In this document: piece by piece, positions 31,430 to 41,721 of the stretch
How the letters are laid out: each line of letters begins with the position of its first letter
How positions within the stretch are numbered: position 1 is the stretch's first letter
Assembly: GCA_021792365.1 (NCBI GenBank)
Contig: JAJYUT010000002.1
Coordinates: 124,001-188,000, forward strand
Source of the DNA: Pseudomonadota bacterium
GTDB lineage: Bacteria; Pseudomonadota; Alphaproteobacteria; Dongiales; Dongiaceae
Direction: 5' to 3'
DNA length: 64,000 bases
Notes under the pieces: model-generated
What the model saw: only the letters and a program-made list of their open reading frames with translations
Told to the model about the DNA's origin: nothing
Database searches by the model: none
Program-made: the position numbers and the translations under genes

Positions 31430-34400
31430 ATGACCGCCGTCGTGCGACGTTTGGCCTGCCTGCTGGTCGTCTTCATCGCCATTCCGTCGGCGAGCGCCGA
31501 TCTCGGTTCGCTCGCGTCCGCCGCGTACAACTACCGCAACCGGCTCTACAACGTCGCGCCGACCGAGCTCGATGCTGCGGCCGCGCGCGCCGAGTTCCAA
31601 GCACTGGCGACGGGACAGGACCAGGCCGCAGCCGAGAAGCTGGCGGAGAGCATGGTTCCGGTCGGCTACGAGGACTATCAACTCTGGATGGACCTGGCCG
31701 GCATCAAGTCCAAGCTTGGCAAGGGAACGGATGCGGCCTATGCCGCCTATCTCGCGACCGAGGTGGCGTTCGATGCCCAGCAGAAAGCGGCCGCCCATGT
31801 GACGCTCGGCAAGGCGCTCGAAGCCATCAATCGAGGCACGGAGGCACTGGAAGCCTATGACCAGGCCGTCCAGTTGACGCAGGATGCCGATGCGCGCAGT
31901 GCCTATCAGCGGCTGAGCCGCGCGATACCGTTTCGCTACGAGCGGACCGAGACCTCCATGGATGGCGACCGTCCGGAAGTCTGCCTGCATTTCGATCGCC
32001 GCATCCCTGGCACGCGGCAGATTTCCTATGACGATTACGTGCGCACCGACCCCGAGGCCCAGGTCGCGTTCCGCGCGAGCGACCGGCAGTTATGCCTGGA
32101 CGGATTGAGCTACGGCGCCTCTTATCAGGTGACGTTGCGGAGCGGCCTGCCGGGGGAGATCGGTGCCCTGGCGGAGGACGAAGTGATCGACGTCGCGATC
32201 GGCGACCGCGCGCCGAGCGTCGGCTTCCAGAAGCAGGCCTATGTGCTGCCGAAGGTCGGCTCGACCGGCGTGCCCCTGACCACCGTCAACGTCGAGTTCA
32301 CCAAGCTGAAGCTGCTGCGCATCAACGACCGCAACCTGATCAGCGAGATCAACCGCGGCAATTTCCTGAGCAACCTCTATGACTGGGACCGCCAGCGCAT
32401 CTCCGACGAGGCGGGCGAGCAGATCTGGCAAGGCTCGATGCCGGTGGAGGGCGAGCGGAACCTGCGCGTCCTCACCTCGGTGCCGGTGATGGAGATGGTG
32501 CCGGAGATCAAGCCCGGCGTGTACCTGCTGATGGCGCGCGAGGCCCAGCCCGACGAAACCGAGGAGCAGGCGCGCGACTACTGGGAGCAATACGCGACCC
32601 AATGGCTCGTCGTCTCCGATATCGGCCTCACCACCATGTCGGGAGAGGACGGGCTGAACGTGTTCGTGCGATCCCTCGAGACAGCGGCGCCGCTCAATCG
32701 CGTCCGCGTGCAATTGCTCGCCCGCAACAACGAAGTGCTGAGCGAGGCGACGACGGACCGTGACGGATGGGCGCGGTTCGATCGCGGCCTGCTCGAAGGC
32801 GCCGGCGGCCGCGCGGCCACGGCGGTGACGGCTTTCCGCCGGGACGGCGATTTCAGCTTCCTGGACCTCACCCGTGCGGCGTACGACCTCAGCGACCGGG
32901 GCGTCGGCGGCCGGGTGGCGCCGGCCGATCTCGATGTCTTCCTCTACACCGATCGCGGCGTCTACCGGCCGGGAGAGGTAGTGCGGCTGGGCGCATTGCT
33001 GCGCGGCTGGTCCGGCAAGAGCGCGGCCAATCTGCCGATCACCTTGCGCCTGGTGCGACCGGATGGGGTTGAGGCGCAGCGTTTCGAGAATCTGAAGGAC
33101 ATGGAAGGCGGTTTCCAGCAGGAGATCGCGATCTCCGAAGCCGCGCGCACGGGACAGTGGACAATCGAGGCCTTTGTCGATCCCCACGCGCCGGCCATCG
33201 CGGCGCAGAGTTTCCTGGTTGAGGAGGTGGTGCCGGCCCGGATCGAGACTAAGTTGGCGCCGTCCGCGACTACCCTCGTTCCGGGCGAAGCGCTGACGGT
33301 CACGGGCGATGCCAAGTTCCTCTACGGCGCGCCGGCGGCGGACCTCAAGGTCAAGTCCGACCTGGTGGTGCGACCGGATGCCGATCCGTTCCCTCAATTC
33401 GAAGGCTACCGCTTCGGGCTGGAGGAGGAAGACGTTGATCCAGTGCGCGTCGCCTTCCCTGACATGCGCACCGACGCACACGGCGCGTTCTCGGTGCCTA
33501 TCGCCTTGGAGGAGGTGCCGGACGTGCAGGCGCCGCTGAAGGCGACCCTGCGCGTCGAGGTCTATGAGTTCGGTGGGCGCCCGGTGATCGAGAGCGTCGA
33601 TCTGCCGGTGCGCGAGAAGCCGCTCTATCTCGGCATCAAGCCGCTCTTCGCCGAGAACGAGGTGCCCGAGGGTAGCAGCGCGCAGTTCGAGATCATTGCT
33701 CTCGACGCGGAGGGCAAGGAGCAGGCCATCCCCGCGCTGAGCTACCGGCTGGTGCGGGAGGAATGGCGCTATCACTGGTTCCACGCCGGCGGGTCGTGGG
33801 ACTACCACATCTCCATCCAGGATGGCCCGGCCGAAACCGGCACCATCGCGGCGACCGCCAGCGGGCCGGCCAAGCTCGCCCACGCCGTGCGATGGGGCAA
33901 TTTCCGGCTGGAGGTCTATGATCCGGGCACCGGCGTCGCCAGTTCCATGCGCTTCCATGCCGGCTGGTCAGCCAAGCCGGGCAGCGGTGAGTCGCCGGAC
34001 CGCCTGCAGGTCGTGAGCGACAGGGAGCGCTACCAGCCGGGAGAGACCGCGCAGGTCCAGTTGCGCGCGCCCTTCGCCGGCGAGGCGCTGGTCACCATCG
34101 CGACGGACCGGGTGCTGAGCACGCGCATCGTTTCGCTCCCCACGGAAGGCAAGGTGATCGAGGTCGAGATCGACCCGCAATGGGGCGCCGGCGCCTATGT
34201 GCTGGCCACTGCGTTCCGGCCGGGGCGGGAGCAGGAGCGTGGACCTGGTCGCGCGGTCGGCGTCGCGTGGCTCGCGGTCGATTCCGCGCCGCGCACCATC
34301 CAGGTCGCCATGCAGGTGCCGGACAAGGTGCTGCCGCGCCAGAGAGTCGAGATCCCGGTGACGCTCTCGAACCTCAGCGGCACGAGTGCCTACCTCACCG

Positions 34401-36634
34401 TCGCCGCTGTCGATGAAGGCATCCTCACGCTGACCGATTTCGAGACGCCAGATCCGGTCAAGCATTTCTTCGGAAAGAAGCGGCTGCAGGTCGAGTTACG
34501 CGACCTCTACGGCCAGCTTATCGACGGCAAGGCCGGACGCCGCGGCCAGATCCGCGAGGGCGGCGATGGTCAGCTCTCCCAGCGCGGCGCGCCGAAAAAG
34601 ATCGAGCTGGTCGCGCTCCATTCCGGCCTGATCGAGGTGGGGCAGGATGGCAAGGCGACGATCACCTTCCACATCCCGGACTACAACGGACGGCTCCGCC
34701 TGATGGCGGTGGCGTATGACGCGAGCAATGTCGGTTGGGCGGAAGCCGGGCTGGTGGTGCGCGATCCGGTGATCGCGGAGATTTCCGCGCCGCGCTTCCT
34801 GGCGCCTGGAGACAAGAGCAACCTGTCATTGACCTTGCAGAACCTGGATGGCGCGGCGGGCCGCTACGATGTCGCATTCAGCTCGGGCGGCGACGTGCAG
34901 CTCGGCGAGGGTGCAGGGCTTGGCGTCGAGCTGGCGCAGGGCACCAGCTCGCATCTGCGCGTCGCGCTGCTCGGCCAGCGGGTCGGCGAGGGCGCAATCA
35001 CGCTCAGCCTCAAGGGACCCGATGGCTATGCGCTCGAGCGCACCATCGCCATCCCGGTGCGGCCCGCCACCACGCCGGTGACGGAATCGCTCACCATGCG
35101 CCTGATGCCGGGCGAGTCGATGACGCTGGAGCAGTCGGCCCTCGATCCTTATCTCGACGGGGCAGCCTTGCGCGCGAGCTTCAGCACCACGCCGAACCTC
35201 GACGTGCAGACCATCCTCGCCAATCTCGAGCACTATCCGTATGGCTGCCTCGAGCAGACGATCTCCCGGGCCTACCCTCTGCTGATGGCTGGCGAGGTGG
35301 CCGAACTCTGGTCGCTGGAGGACCGCTACAAGCAGATCGACAAGGCGCAGCTTGACAAGGCGATCCGCTCTACGCTCAACCGGCAGCGGTACGACGGCCT
35401 GTTCGGCCTGTGGACCGCGTTCGATCCCGCCGAACCCTGGCTCTCCGCCTTCACCATGGATTTCCTGATCCGAGCCAAGGAGAAGGGCTTCGCCATCCCG
35501 CAATCGGCGATCGATCAGGGCCTCGATGGGTTGCGCCAGCTCTCCACCGGCTATAGCGGCACCAGCAGCGATGACGATCGCTATGGCCGCGGGCCGTCGG
35601 CGCGGGCCTATGCGCACTACATCCTTGCGCGCGCCGGCCAGGCCAGGCTGTCGGATCTGCGCTATGCCGCCGAGCAGGTGTCCGAAAGCTCGGCGCCCGC
35701 CCTGGCGCTCGCGCACCTCGCGGCCGCCCTGGCGATGAGCGGCGAGCAGCAGCGCGCCGCCACGTTGTTCGACGCGGCGATCAAGGCCGCCGAACGGCGC
35801 GGCCATGGCTGGTGGGATTACGGTTCGAGGCTGCGCGACACGGCGGCAGTCGCATTCCTGATCGCGGAGAGCAAGCAATCGGGCCTCGACCCCACGCCGC
35901 TGATCGGCCAGGTGGCCGACCTGCAGGGCCGGAACCGCTGGCTGAGCACGCAGGAGCAGGTCTGGATCTTGCTGGCCGCCAAGGCGACGGCGGGGCAGGC
36001 GAGCGGCCTGAAGCTCGACGTCTCCGACGGGGTCAGCGTGGTGCAGGACAAGACCTTCTACATGCCGGCGACTATGTCGCTGCCGTCCGGCAAGACCTTT
36101 ACCAACGGCGGCACCGTGCCGGTCTATGCCAAGGCTTCAGTCACCGGCGTGCCGCGACTGGATCCGCCGCCGGCGGATGAAGGTTTCACCATCAGCCGAG
36201 CGTATTACACGCCGGAGGGAACCGAGGTCGATTTGAGCCAGGTGAAGCAGAACGACCTCATGGTCGTGGTGCTGACCGGACAGGCGACGAGCGGGCTCGA
36301 TCATCAGGCCCTGATCACCGATCTCCTGCCGGCGGGCTTCGAGGCGGAGATCGCGAGCCTCGCCAGCGCACGGCAGACCGGCGATTACTCCTGGCTGCCG
36401 GAGCTGACCCAGCCGCTCTATGCCGAGTATCGCGACGACCGGTTCGTGGCGGCGTTCGACGTCTATGACGAGCGCGGCGGCAACCAGAACCGCCATTTCA
36501 CCTTGGCCTACCTGGTGCGCGCGGTGACGCCGGGCGACTACAAGGTCCCGGCGCCGAGCATCGAGGATATGTACAAGCCGAACTACCGCGGCCGCGGCAG
36601 CACGATGAGAACCCAGGTCAGCGCGGCGGAGTAG
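31430..36634 (+). CDS. Bacterial alpha-2-macroglobulin with intact thioester motif
   Basis: A 1734-residue periplasmic protein with a signal peptide (LACLLVVFIAIPSASA, no lipobox Cys). MG-type beta domains follow in series, with a bait-like variable stretch around residues 950-1100. The thioester site is C1273-L-E-Q1276 in YPYGCLEQTISR, and an alpha-helical thioester domain follows. These proteins trap and inhibit incoming proteases, acting with PBP1C, which repairs the cell wall; the pbpC gene follows after three bases, the usual partnership. The absence of a lipobox suggests a soluble periplasmic or N-terminally anchored form of the YfaS-like, not YfhM-like, type. Confidence 0.93.
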   Translation: MTAVVRRLACLLVVFIAIPSASADLGSLASAAYNYRNRLYNVAPTELDAAAARAEFQALATGQDQAAAEKLAESMVPVGYEDYQLWMDLAGIKSKLGKGTDAAYAAYLATEVAFDAQQKAAAHVTLGKALEAINRGTEALEAYDQAVQLTQDADARSAYQRLSRAIPFRYERTETSMDGDRPEVCLHFDRRIPGTRQISYDDYVRTDPEAQVAFRASDRQLCLDGLSYGASYQVTLRSGLPGEIGALAEDEVIDVAIGDRAPSVGFQKQAYVLPKVGSTGVPLTTVNVEFTKLKLLRINDRNLISEINRGNFLSNLYDWDRQRISDEAGEQIWQGSMPVEGERNLRVLTSVPVMEMVPEIKPGVYLLMAREAQPDETEEQARDYWEQYATQWLVVSDIGLTTMSGEDGLNVFVRSLETAAPLNRVRVQLLARNNEVLSEATTDRDGWARFDRGLLEGAGGRAATAVTAFRRDGDFSFLDLTRAAYDLSDRGVGGRVAPADLDVFLYTDRGVYRPGEVVRLGALLRGWSGKSAANLPITLRLVRPDGVEAQRFENLKDMEGGFQQEIAISEAARTGQWTIEAFVDPHAPAIAAQSFLVEEVVPARIETKLAPSATTLVPGEALTVTGDAKFLYGAPAADLKVKSDLVVRPDADPFPQFEGYRFGLEEEDVDPVRVAFPDMRTDAHGAFSVPIALEEVPDVQAPLKATLRVEVYEFGGRPVIESVDLPVREKPLYLGIKPLFAENEVPEGSSAQFEIIALDAEGKEQAIPALSYRLVREEWRYHWFHAGGSWDYHISIQDGPAETGTIAATASGPAKLAHAVRWGNFRLEVYDPGTGVASSMRFHAGWSAKPGSGESPDRLQVVSDRERYQPGETAQVQLRAPFAGEALVTIATDRVLSTRIVSLPTEGKVIEVEIDPQWGAGAYVLATAFRPGREQERGPGRAVGVAWLAVDSAPRTIQVAMQVPDKVLPRQRVEIPVTLSNLSGTSAYLTVAAVDEGILTLTDFETPDPVKHFFGKKRLQVELRDLYGQLIDGKAGRRGQIREGGDGQLSQRGAPKKIELVALHSGLIEVGQDGKATITFHIPDYNGRLRLMAVAYDASNVGWAEAGLVVRDPVIAEISAPRFLAPGDKSNLSLTLQNLDGAAGRYDVAFSSGGDVQLGEGAGLGVELAQGTSSHLRVALLGQRVGEGAITLSLKGPDGYALERTIAIPVRPATTPVTESLTMRLMPGESMTLEQSALDPYLDGAALRASFSTTPNLDVQTILANLEHYPYGCLEQTISRAYPLLMAGEVAELWSLEDRYKQIDKAQLDKAIRSTLNRQRYDGLFGLWTAFDPAEPWLSAFTMDFLIRAKEKGFAIPQSAIDQGLDGLRQLSTGYSGTSSDDDRYGRGPSARAYAHYILARAGQARLSDLRYAAEQVSESSAPALALAHLAAALAMSGEQQRAATLFDAAIKAAERRGHGWWDYGSRLRDTAAVAFLIAESKQSGLDPTPLIGQVADLQGRNRWLSTQEQVWILLAAKATAGQASGLKLDVSDGVSVVQDKTFYMPATMSLPSGKTFTNGGTVPVYAKASVTGVPRLDPPPADEGFTISRAYYTPEGTEVDLSQVKQNDLMVVVLTGQATSGLDHQALITDLLPAGFEAEIASLASARQTGDYSWLPELTQPLYAEYRDDRFVAAFDVYDERGGNQNRHFTLAYLVRAVTPGDYKVPAPSIEDMYKPNYRGRGSTMRTQVSAAE

Positions 36635-36637
36635 GCG

Positions 36638-38734
36638 ATGCAACGTCGCTTGCGATTGGCGGCGATCCTCGCCGGCCTTGCCCTCGCGGCAAGCGCGGGG
36701 TCAGCGCTCGTCCTCGATCGCATGCTGCCGCCGCCGCTCGAGCGGCTCGCTTCCATCTCGACCCTCGTGCTGGACCGCGAGCAGCGCGTGCTGCGCGCCT
36801 ACACGACGGCGGAAGGCGCATGGCGCCTGCCGGCCGAGCCGGGAGAACTCGATCCGAAGCTCCTGCGCTTCCTGCTGGCGTACGAGGATCAGCGCTTCCG
36901 CAGCCATCCCGGTGTCGATGTGCTGGCCGCTGGACGAGCCGCGTGGCAGGCAGTCACCCATGGCCGCATTGTGTCGGGCGCGTCCACGCTGACCATGCAG
37001 CTTGCGCGGCTGATGGAGCCGAGTCCGCGCACCTTCGGCGCCAAGCTCGCGGAGATGGGCCGCGCCCTGCAGATCGAGGCGCGGATGAGCAAGGACGAGA
37101 TTCTCGCCGCCTATCTCACCGTCGCGCCCTACGGCGGCAACCTAGAAGGCGTTCGGGCCGCCAGCCTCGCCTATTTCGGCAGGGAGCCGACCCGCCTCAC
37201 CGACGCGGAAGCGGCCTTGCTGGTCGCGCTGCCGCAGGCGCCGGAGATTGTCCGCCCCGACCGCTTCCCCGAAGGCGCCCGGAAGGCGCGGGACAAGGTG
37301 CTGCACCTGATGAAGCATCGCGGGCTGCTGGACGAGCATGCGCTCGCCGCAGCACTGGCGGAGCCGGTTCCGCAGGCACGCAAGGTGTTCCCCTTGAGCG
37401 CGCCGCATCTGGCGGACCGTCTGACGCGTCAGCAACCCTCGGCGCGCATCATTCGCACGTCGATCGAGGACGACTTGCAGCGCGCCTTGCTGGAGGTCGC
37501 ACGGCGCTATCAATCCCATCTGGAGCCGAGTGCGACGATCGCGATCCTGGCCGTGGAGAATGCGGGGCGGAAGGTACGCGCCTACGTGGGCTCGAGCGAC
37601 TTCTTCGCCAATCGCCGCTTCGGGCAGAACGACATGGTGACGGCGATCCGCTCGCCGGGCTCGGCGCTGAAACCCTTCATCTATGCCATGGCGTTCGACG
37701 AACTGGCGGCCCATCCGGAGACCATGATGCCGGATGTCGCCCTGCGCTTCGGCGATTACGCGCCGAAGAACTTCGACGGCCATTTCCGCGGCCAGATCAG
37801 CGCGCGCGAAGCCTTGCAGGCATCGCTCAATATTCCCGCCGTTGCGCTGCTGGATCGTGTCGGGCCGTTGCGCTTCGTGCAGCGCTTGTCGGAATCCGGC
37901 GTGCCGCTGGCATTCCCGAGTGAGGCGAAGGTGCCCGGCCTGCCTGTGGCGCTGGGCGGGGTTGGGATCAGCCTGGAGGGGCTGGTGAGCCTCTATGCCG
38001 ATCTGGCGGACGGCGGGCATGCGATGCCGCTCAGCTTCGGCGATTCATCCGCGGAGGCGCCCGCGCTCGAGCCGCTGATGTCGGCGAAGTCGGCCTATTA
38101 TGTCACGAGCATCCTGCTCGACACGCCGCCGCCGCCGAGCTTCCTCGCCGCCGGCAACCGCCGCAGCGCACAGCCGATCGCCTACAAGACCGGCACTTCC
38201 TTTGGTTTCCGCGATGCGTGGGCGATCGGTTACACGCGCGGCTACACCATCGGCGTGTGGGTCGGCCGGCCGGATGGCACTTTCTCGGCCGGCCGCATGG
38301 GCCGCGACCACGCGGCGCCGATCCTGTTCGAGGCCTTCGACCTGTTGCCGCAGGGTCCGTCCGCGTTGCCCGAGAAAGTGCCCGAAGAAGCGATCGTCGC
38401 GGACAATGCGAGCCTGCCGGCGAATCTGCGCAGCTTCCGCCTGCGGCCGGGGACAGCGCTGAGCGATGTCGCCTCGACCAAGGCGGTGCGTATCTCGTAT
38501 CCGGTCGATGGTGCGACCCTGGACTTGGCGGGCGCCGACCAGGCATTGCCGCCCCTCACTCTGCAAGCCAATGGCGGCGGCCTGCCGCTACGCTGGCTGG
38601 TCAACGGATTGCCGATCGACTCGCAACCCTACCGCCGCCAGGCGCAATGGAACCCGGACGGCCGCGGCCAAGTGCGCGTCACGGTGATCGACCGCGACGG
38701 CAACAGCGCCAGCAGCGCGGTGTGGATCAAGTAG
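36638..38734 (+). CDS. pbpC: Penicillin-binding protein 1C
   Basis: A 698-residue bifunctional peptidoglycan synthase. An N-terminal membrane anchor (residues 5-28) leads to a GT51 transglycosylase domain with YEDQRFRSHPGVD and SGASTLTMQLARL. The transpeptidase domain has SPGSALKP (SxxK), SLN and KTGT. A C-terminal roughly 90-residue beta domain (BiPBP_C) begins near KAVRISYPVDGATLDL. It acts in the periplasm, and its pairing with the alpha-2-macroglobulin gene three bases upstream suggests repair of the wall after attack. All catalytic motifs are intact. Confidence 0.95.
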   Translation: MQRRLRLAAILAGLALAASAGSALVLDRMLPPPLERLASISTLVLDREQRVLRAYTTAEGAWRLPAEPGELDPKLLRFLLAYEDQRFRSHPGVDVLAAGRAAWQAVTHGRIVSGASTLTMQLARLMEPSPRTFGAKLAEMGRALQIEARMSKDEILAAYLTVAPYGGNLEGVRAASLAYFGREPTRLTDAEAALLVALPQAPEIVRPDRFPEGARKARDKVLHLMKHRGLLDEHALAAALAEPVPQARKVFPLSAPHLADRLTRQQPSARIIRTSIEDDLQRALLEVARRYQSHLEPSATIAILAVENAGRKVRAYVGSSDFFANRRFGQNDMVTAIRSPGSALKPFIYAMAFDELAAHPETMMPDVALRFGDYAPKNFDGHFRGQISAREALQASLNIPAVALLDRVGPLRFVQRLSESGVPLAFPSEAKVPGLPVALGGVGISLEGLVSLYADLADGGHAMPLSFGDSSAEAPALEPLMSAKSAYYVTSILLDTPPPPSFLAAGNRRSAQPIAYKTGTSFGFRDAWAIGYTRGYTIGVWVGRPDGTFSAGRMGRDHAAPILFEAFDLLPQGPSALPEKVPEEAIVADNASLPANLRSFRLRPGTALSDVASTKAVRISYPVDGATLDLAGADQALPPLTLQANGGGLPLRWLVNGLPIDSQPYRRQAQWNPDGRGQVRVTVIDRDGNSASSAVWIK

Positions 38735-38737
38735 GCG

Positions 38738-40348
38738 CTACGGCGCTTTCGCGGCGAACGCCTCCGCCTCCTGCTTCGCCTTGGTGATGTCGGCTTCGCT
38801 CATGCCCCTTTCGATCAAGGTGCGGAGCGTCAGCGCCTGGTCGGCGGTGATGCCGTCCTTCGGCCCCCCTTCGAGCGTGCGCGCGGCAATGGTAAGCCAT
38901 TTGTAGCCCTGTACCGCGTCCTTGACCTGCGGGCTGCGGGCATAGACGGAACCCGCCTGGAACTGGGCCTTTGCCGAGCCTTGCGTCGCCGCGCGCTCGT
39001 ACCACCTCACGGCCTCGGCGTCGTCCTGCGGCACGCCCTGCCCGTAATCGTAGATCGAGCCGACCAGGAGCTGCGAGGTGATGTCGCCACCTTCGGCGAG
39101 TGGGCGCCAGATCGCCAGCGCGCCTTCATAGTCGCCGCGGCCGAAGGCCTCCCAGCCTTCCTGCGCGGAGCCGGACCTCGCGGCCTGCGGCGCGGCAGTG
39201 GCCTGCTGCGTGCCAGCCATCGGCTCGGGCTGGACCGTTTCGGCGACCGGCGCGACGGGCACAGCCTTCGGGGCGGGCTGGGGCACAGGCTGCGCCTCCT
39301 TGGCTGGAGCGGCAGCAACCGCCGGAGCGGGAGCCGGTGCGGCCGCCACCCCGGCGGGGGCGGGGCCACAGCGCCGATGCTCGACGCCGATCATGGAGCT
39401 CGGCATCGCCGGCGGGACGGACGTGATGACGAAGGTATTCGGCCCGTTCCGCTCGTATTCGTAGGTGTGACCGACGCCATCGACGCCGATCGTCGTGACC
39501 GCAATGCGGTCGCCATCCACTTGGTATTTGGCGTCCAGCTTCGCCGCAACCTGGCCGCTGTAATACGAGAGTGTCGCGTCCGGCCGGAACTCCATGCCGC
39601 CGCCCGGCGGGCAGCCGAGGGAGGGGCCCTGCCACATGCCGATCAGCCAATTGGCCGGCGCGGCAGCAGGCGGCGGTGTGACGGCAGCCTGCTGGGTCGT
39701 GGCAGCCGCGGGGATCGCGGCCTCGCCATATTGCAGCGATTCGCCGCTGCCCGATTCCGTAGCATCGGCAACAGGTGCGTCTTCGGCGCTAGGCGCCTCC
39801 GAATCCACGGTGGCATTGGCGGAGCCGCTGGCCCCAGCCGCGGTCATGGGCTCTGGCGCTGGCTGCTGGCTTTCCTGCGCGGCCGCGACCGGCTCGGTGG
39901 TGGCGGCGGCGAACTCGCTGGCGGGCGACAGGCCGGCCATGCGCTTGATCGCGACCGGGTCCCCCATCTTTGCCGCCTTGTCGTACCATTCCTCCGCCAA
40001 GGTCTCGTCGTAGGGCACGCCGTGCCCGCTGGCGTATTTGCTGGCAAGGTTGCGCATGGCGAGGGGCAGGTTCTGCTTCGCCGCCTTCTCGTACCAATAG
40101 GCCGCGGTGGCGTCGTCCTCGTCCACGCCAAGGCCGCGGTCATAGAGCGCCCCCACGCTGTTCTGGGCGACGGCGTCGCCGCCTTCGGCCAGCGGCAGCC
40201 ATTCGGTCATTGCCGCCTTGAAATCCCCTTTGGAATAAGCCTCTGCGCCGGCTTCATAATCCGATTTCGCAGGCGCGCTCAGGGTCGCGCCCAGGACCAT
40301 TGTCAAAAATGTGAGACGTATCACAGTGGTGCGAGCAAACTGCTTCAC
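38738..40348 (-). CDS. Exported Sel1-repeat protein with Pro/Ala-rich linkers
   Basis: A 536-residue protein with a signal peptide (VIRLTFLTMVLGATLSAPAKS). Sel1-like repeats occur at residues 38-145 (AAMTEWLPLAEGGDAVAQNSVGALY and two more) and again at about 405-480 (GDYEGALAIWRPLAEGGD, GSAKAQFQAGSVYA). Between them lies a separate beta domain (WLIGMWQGPSLGCPPGGG to TFVITSVPP) flanked by long Ala/Pro/Glu linkers. Sel1 repeats bind proteins; many exported alphaproteobacterial members act in envelope signalling or polysaccharide assembly. The partner is unknown. It faces away from the D,D-carboxypeptidase gene and abuts pbpC tail to tail. Confidence 0.82.
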   Translation of the reverse strand: MKQFARTTVIRLTFLTMVLGATLSAPAKSDYEAGAEAYSKGDFKAAMTEWLPLAEGGDAVAQNSVGALYDRGLGVDEDDATAAYWYEKAAKQNLPLAMRNLASKYASGHGVPYDETLAEEWYDKAAKMGDPVAIKRMAGLSPASEFAAATTEPVAAAQESQQPAPEPMTAAGASGSANATVDSEAPSAEDAPVADATESGSGESLQYGEAAIPAAATTQQAAVTPPPAAAPANWLIGMWQGPSLGCPPGGGMEFRPDATLSYYSGQVAAKLDAKYQVDGDRIAVTTIGVDGVGHTYEYERNGPNTFVITSVPPAMPSSMIGVEHRRCGPAPAGVAAAPAPAPAVAAAPAKEAQPVPQPAPKAVPVAPVAETVQPEPMAGTQQATAAPQAARSGSAQEGWEAFGRGDYEGALAIWRPLAEGGDITSQLLVGSIYDYGQGVPQDDAEAVRWYERAATQGSAKAQFQAGSVYARSPQVKDAVQGYKWLTIAARTLEGGPKDGITADQALTLRTLIERGMSEADITKAKQEAEAFAAKAP

Positions 40349-40423
40349 CTTTCGCTCCCTGCTGCTAAGATGCTGGCCGATTTTAAGCCTGTTTTATCAG
40401 GCATTCTGGCGTTCGGGGAAAAA

Positions 40424-41656
40424 ATGGTCAAAGCGCTCGTGTGCAGAGGGCCGCACACGGTGGCAGCCCTTGTTCTGCTTCTGGTCGGCTTGGTTCTGGC
40501 CGGGAGTGGGCTTGCGCGCGCGGCGAGCCTGGTGGTCGACGCGGAAACCGGCCAGGTCATTTCGGCGGATGCGCCCAACCATCTCTGGTACCCTGCCTCC
40601 CTCACGAAGATGATGACGGTCTATGTGGCGCTCTCGGAGATCGAGGCGGGCCGGCTGAGCTTCGATGATGCGATCAAGGTCTCGGCCCATGCGGCGGGCC
40701 AGAGCCCGGTGAAGTTCGGCCTCAAGGCGGGGCAGACCATCACCGTGCGCGAAGCGGTCAATGCCGCGATCGTCGCCTCGGCAAACGACGCCGCGGTGGC
40801 GCTGGCGGAGAAGGTGGCGGGCAGCGAGCCCGCCTTCGCCGAGCGCATGACCGCGATGGCGCGCTCCCTCGGCATGGCGCGCACCGTGTTCCGCAATGCC
40901 TCGGGCCTGCCGGATGACGGGCAGGTGACAACGGCGCGCGACATGGCCGTGCTGGCGACAGCGCTGTTGCGCGACTATCCGGAGCACTATCCGCTGTTCA
41001 ACCAGCGGGCCGTGACGATCGGCAAGCGCAGTCGCGGCACAGTCAATTCGATCCTCGGCAGCTACAGCGGCGCGGACGGCTTCAAGACCGGCTTCACCTG
41101 CGGGTCGGGCTACAATCTGGTCGCGTCGGCGACGCGCGACGGGCGGCGCCTGATCGGCGTCGTGCTGGGCAGCGCCAATCGCGGGCAGCGCCTGCTGGAC
41201 ATGACGGCGCTCCTCAACCGCGCCTTCGCGGCGAAGGCCGATGCGGGAGTAGGCCTGGCCGAGCTGGCCAGTGTCGTCACGGTGGCGGATACTGGGACGG
41301 CGCCAACGATCCTCTCCGGAGGCGCCTGCCGGGCAGCGGTGGGCGAGGACGGCGGCACCATCACCTCCGCGGCGCGGCTCAGCGGCTGGGGAATCGTGTT
41401 CGGCGCCTACCCTGAGCGCGGCAAGGCCGAGCAGGCGCTGAAGAGCGCCAAGGGCTCCCTGGGCCAGCTGGTGAAGGGCGGGCGGCCGGCGATCGTGCAA
41501 AAGGCCTATGAGGGCACCGCCCGCTACAGCGCCATGCTGGTCGGCCTGGACCAGCAGACCGCCGGCAAAGCCTGCAAAGCGCTGTGGGAGAAGCAGGCTT
41601 ATTGCCTGGCCCTGAGCCCCCAGGTGCTCTCCAACCCGGATTCGGTCTGGCGCTGA
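40424..41656 (+). CDS. D-alanyl-D-alanine carboxypeptidase with C-terminal SPOR-like domain
   Basis: A 410-residue S11-family peptidase. A signal sequence covers residues 10-30. Catalytic motifs are SLTK (SxxK), SAND (SxN) and KTG in DGFKTGFTCGSGYN. The C-terminal roughly 85 residues (WGIVFGAYPERGKAEQALKSAK...) read as a SPOR-type peptidoglycan-binding domain, so septal targeting is likely. It trims the terminal D-Ala of pentapeptides in the periplasm. The ATG at 40424 has GGGGA upstream; a start at 40370 would add 18 residues. It is divergent from the Sel1-repeat gene. A second S11 enzyme lies at 60886. Confidence 0.9.
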   Translation: MVKALVCRGPHTVAALVLLLVGLVLAGSGLARAASLVVDAETGQVISADAPNHLWYPASLTKMMTVYVALSEIEAGRLSFDDAIKVSAHAAGQSPVKFGLKAGQTITVREAVNAAIVASANDAAVALAEKVAGSEPAFAERMTAMARSLGMARTVFRNASGLPDDGQVTTARDMAVLATALLRDYPEHYPLFNQRAVTIGKRSRGTVNSILGSYSGADGFKTGFTCGSGYNLVASATRDGRRLIGVVLGSANRGQRLLDMTALLNRAFAAKADAGVGLAELASVVTVADTGTAPTILSGGACRAAVGEDGGTITSAARLSGWGIVFGAYPERGKAEQALKSAKGSLGQLVKGGRPAIVQKAYEGTARYSAMLVGLDQQTAGKACKALWEKQAYCLALSPQVLSNPDSVWR

Positions 41657-41673
41657 GCGCGCAGTTGTGATTT

Positions 41674-41689
41674 GCGCGGCCGGCCGCGC
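41674..41689. repeat. 16-base GC palindrome after the D,D-carboxypeptidase gene
   Basis: GCGCGGCCGGCCGCGC is a perfect palindrome 18 bases past the stop at 41656 and before the lipoprotein gene at 41722. It could act as a weak terminator hairpin or a protein site. No T-run follows. Confidence 0.35.
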
Positions 41690-41721
41690 CGCCCCACCTT
41701 CTGGTGCGCGCGGAAAAAGAC

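Noticed and set aside
32090-33958. Open frame of 622 residues antisense to the alpha-2-macroglobulin gene
   Set aside because: His/Arg/Asp-rich shadow of codon bias; the sense frame has clear domains and a thioester motif.
38981-40423. N-terminal extension of the D,D-carboxypeptidase by about 480 codons
   Set aside because: Antisense to the Sel1-repeat gene; the real start at 40424 has a ribosome site and a signal peptide.
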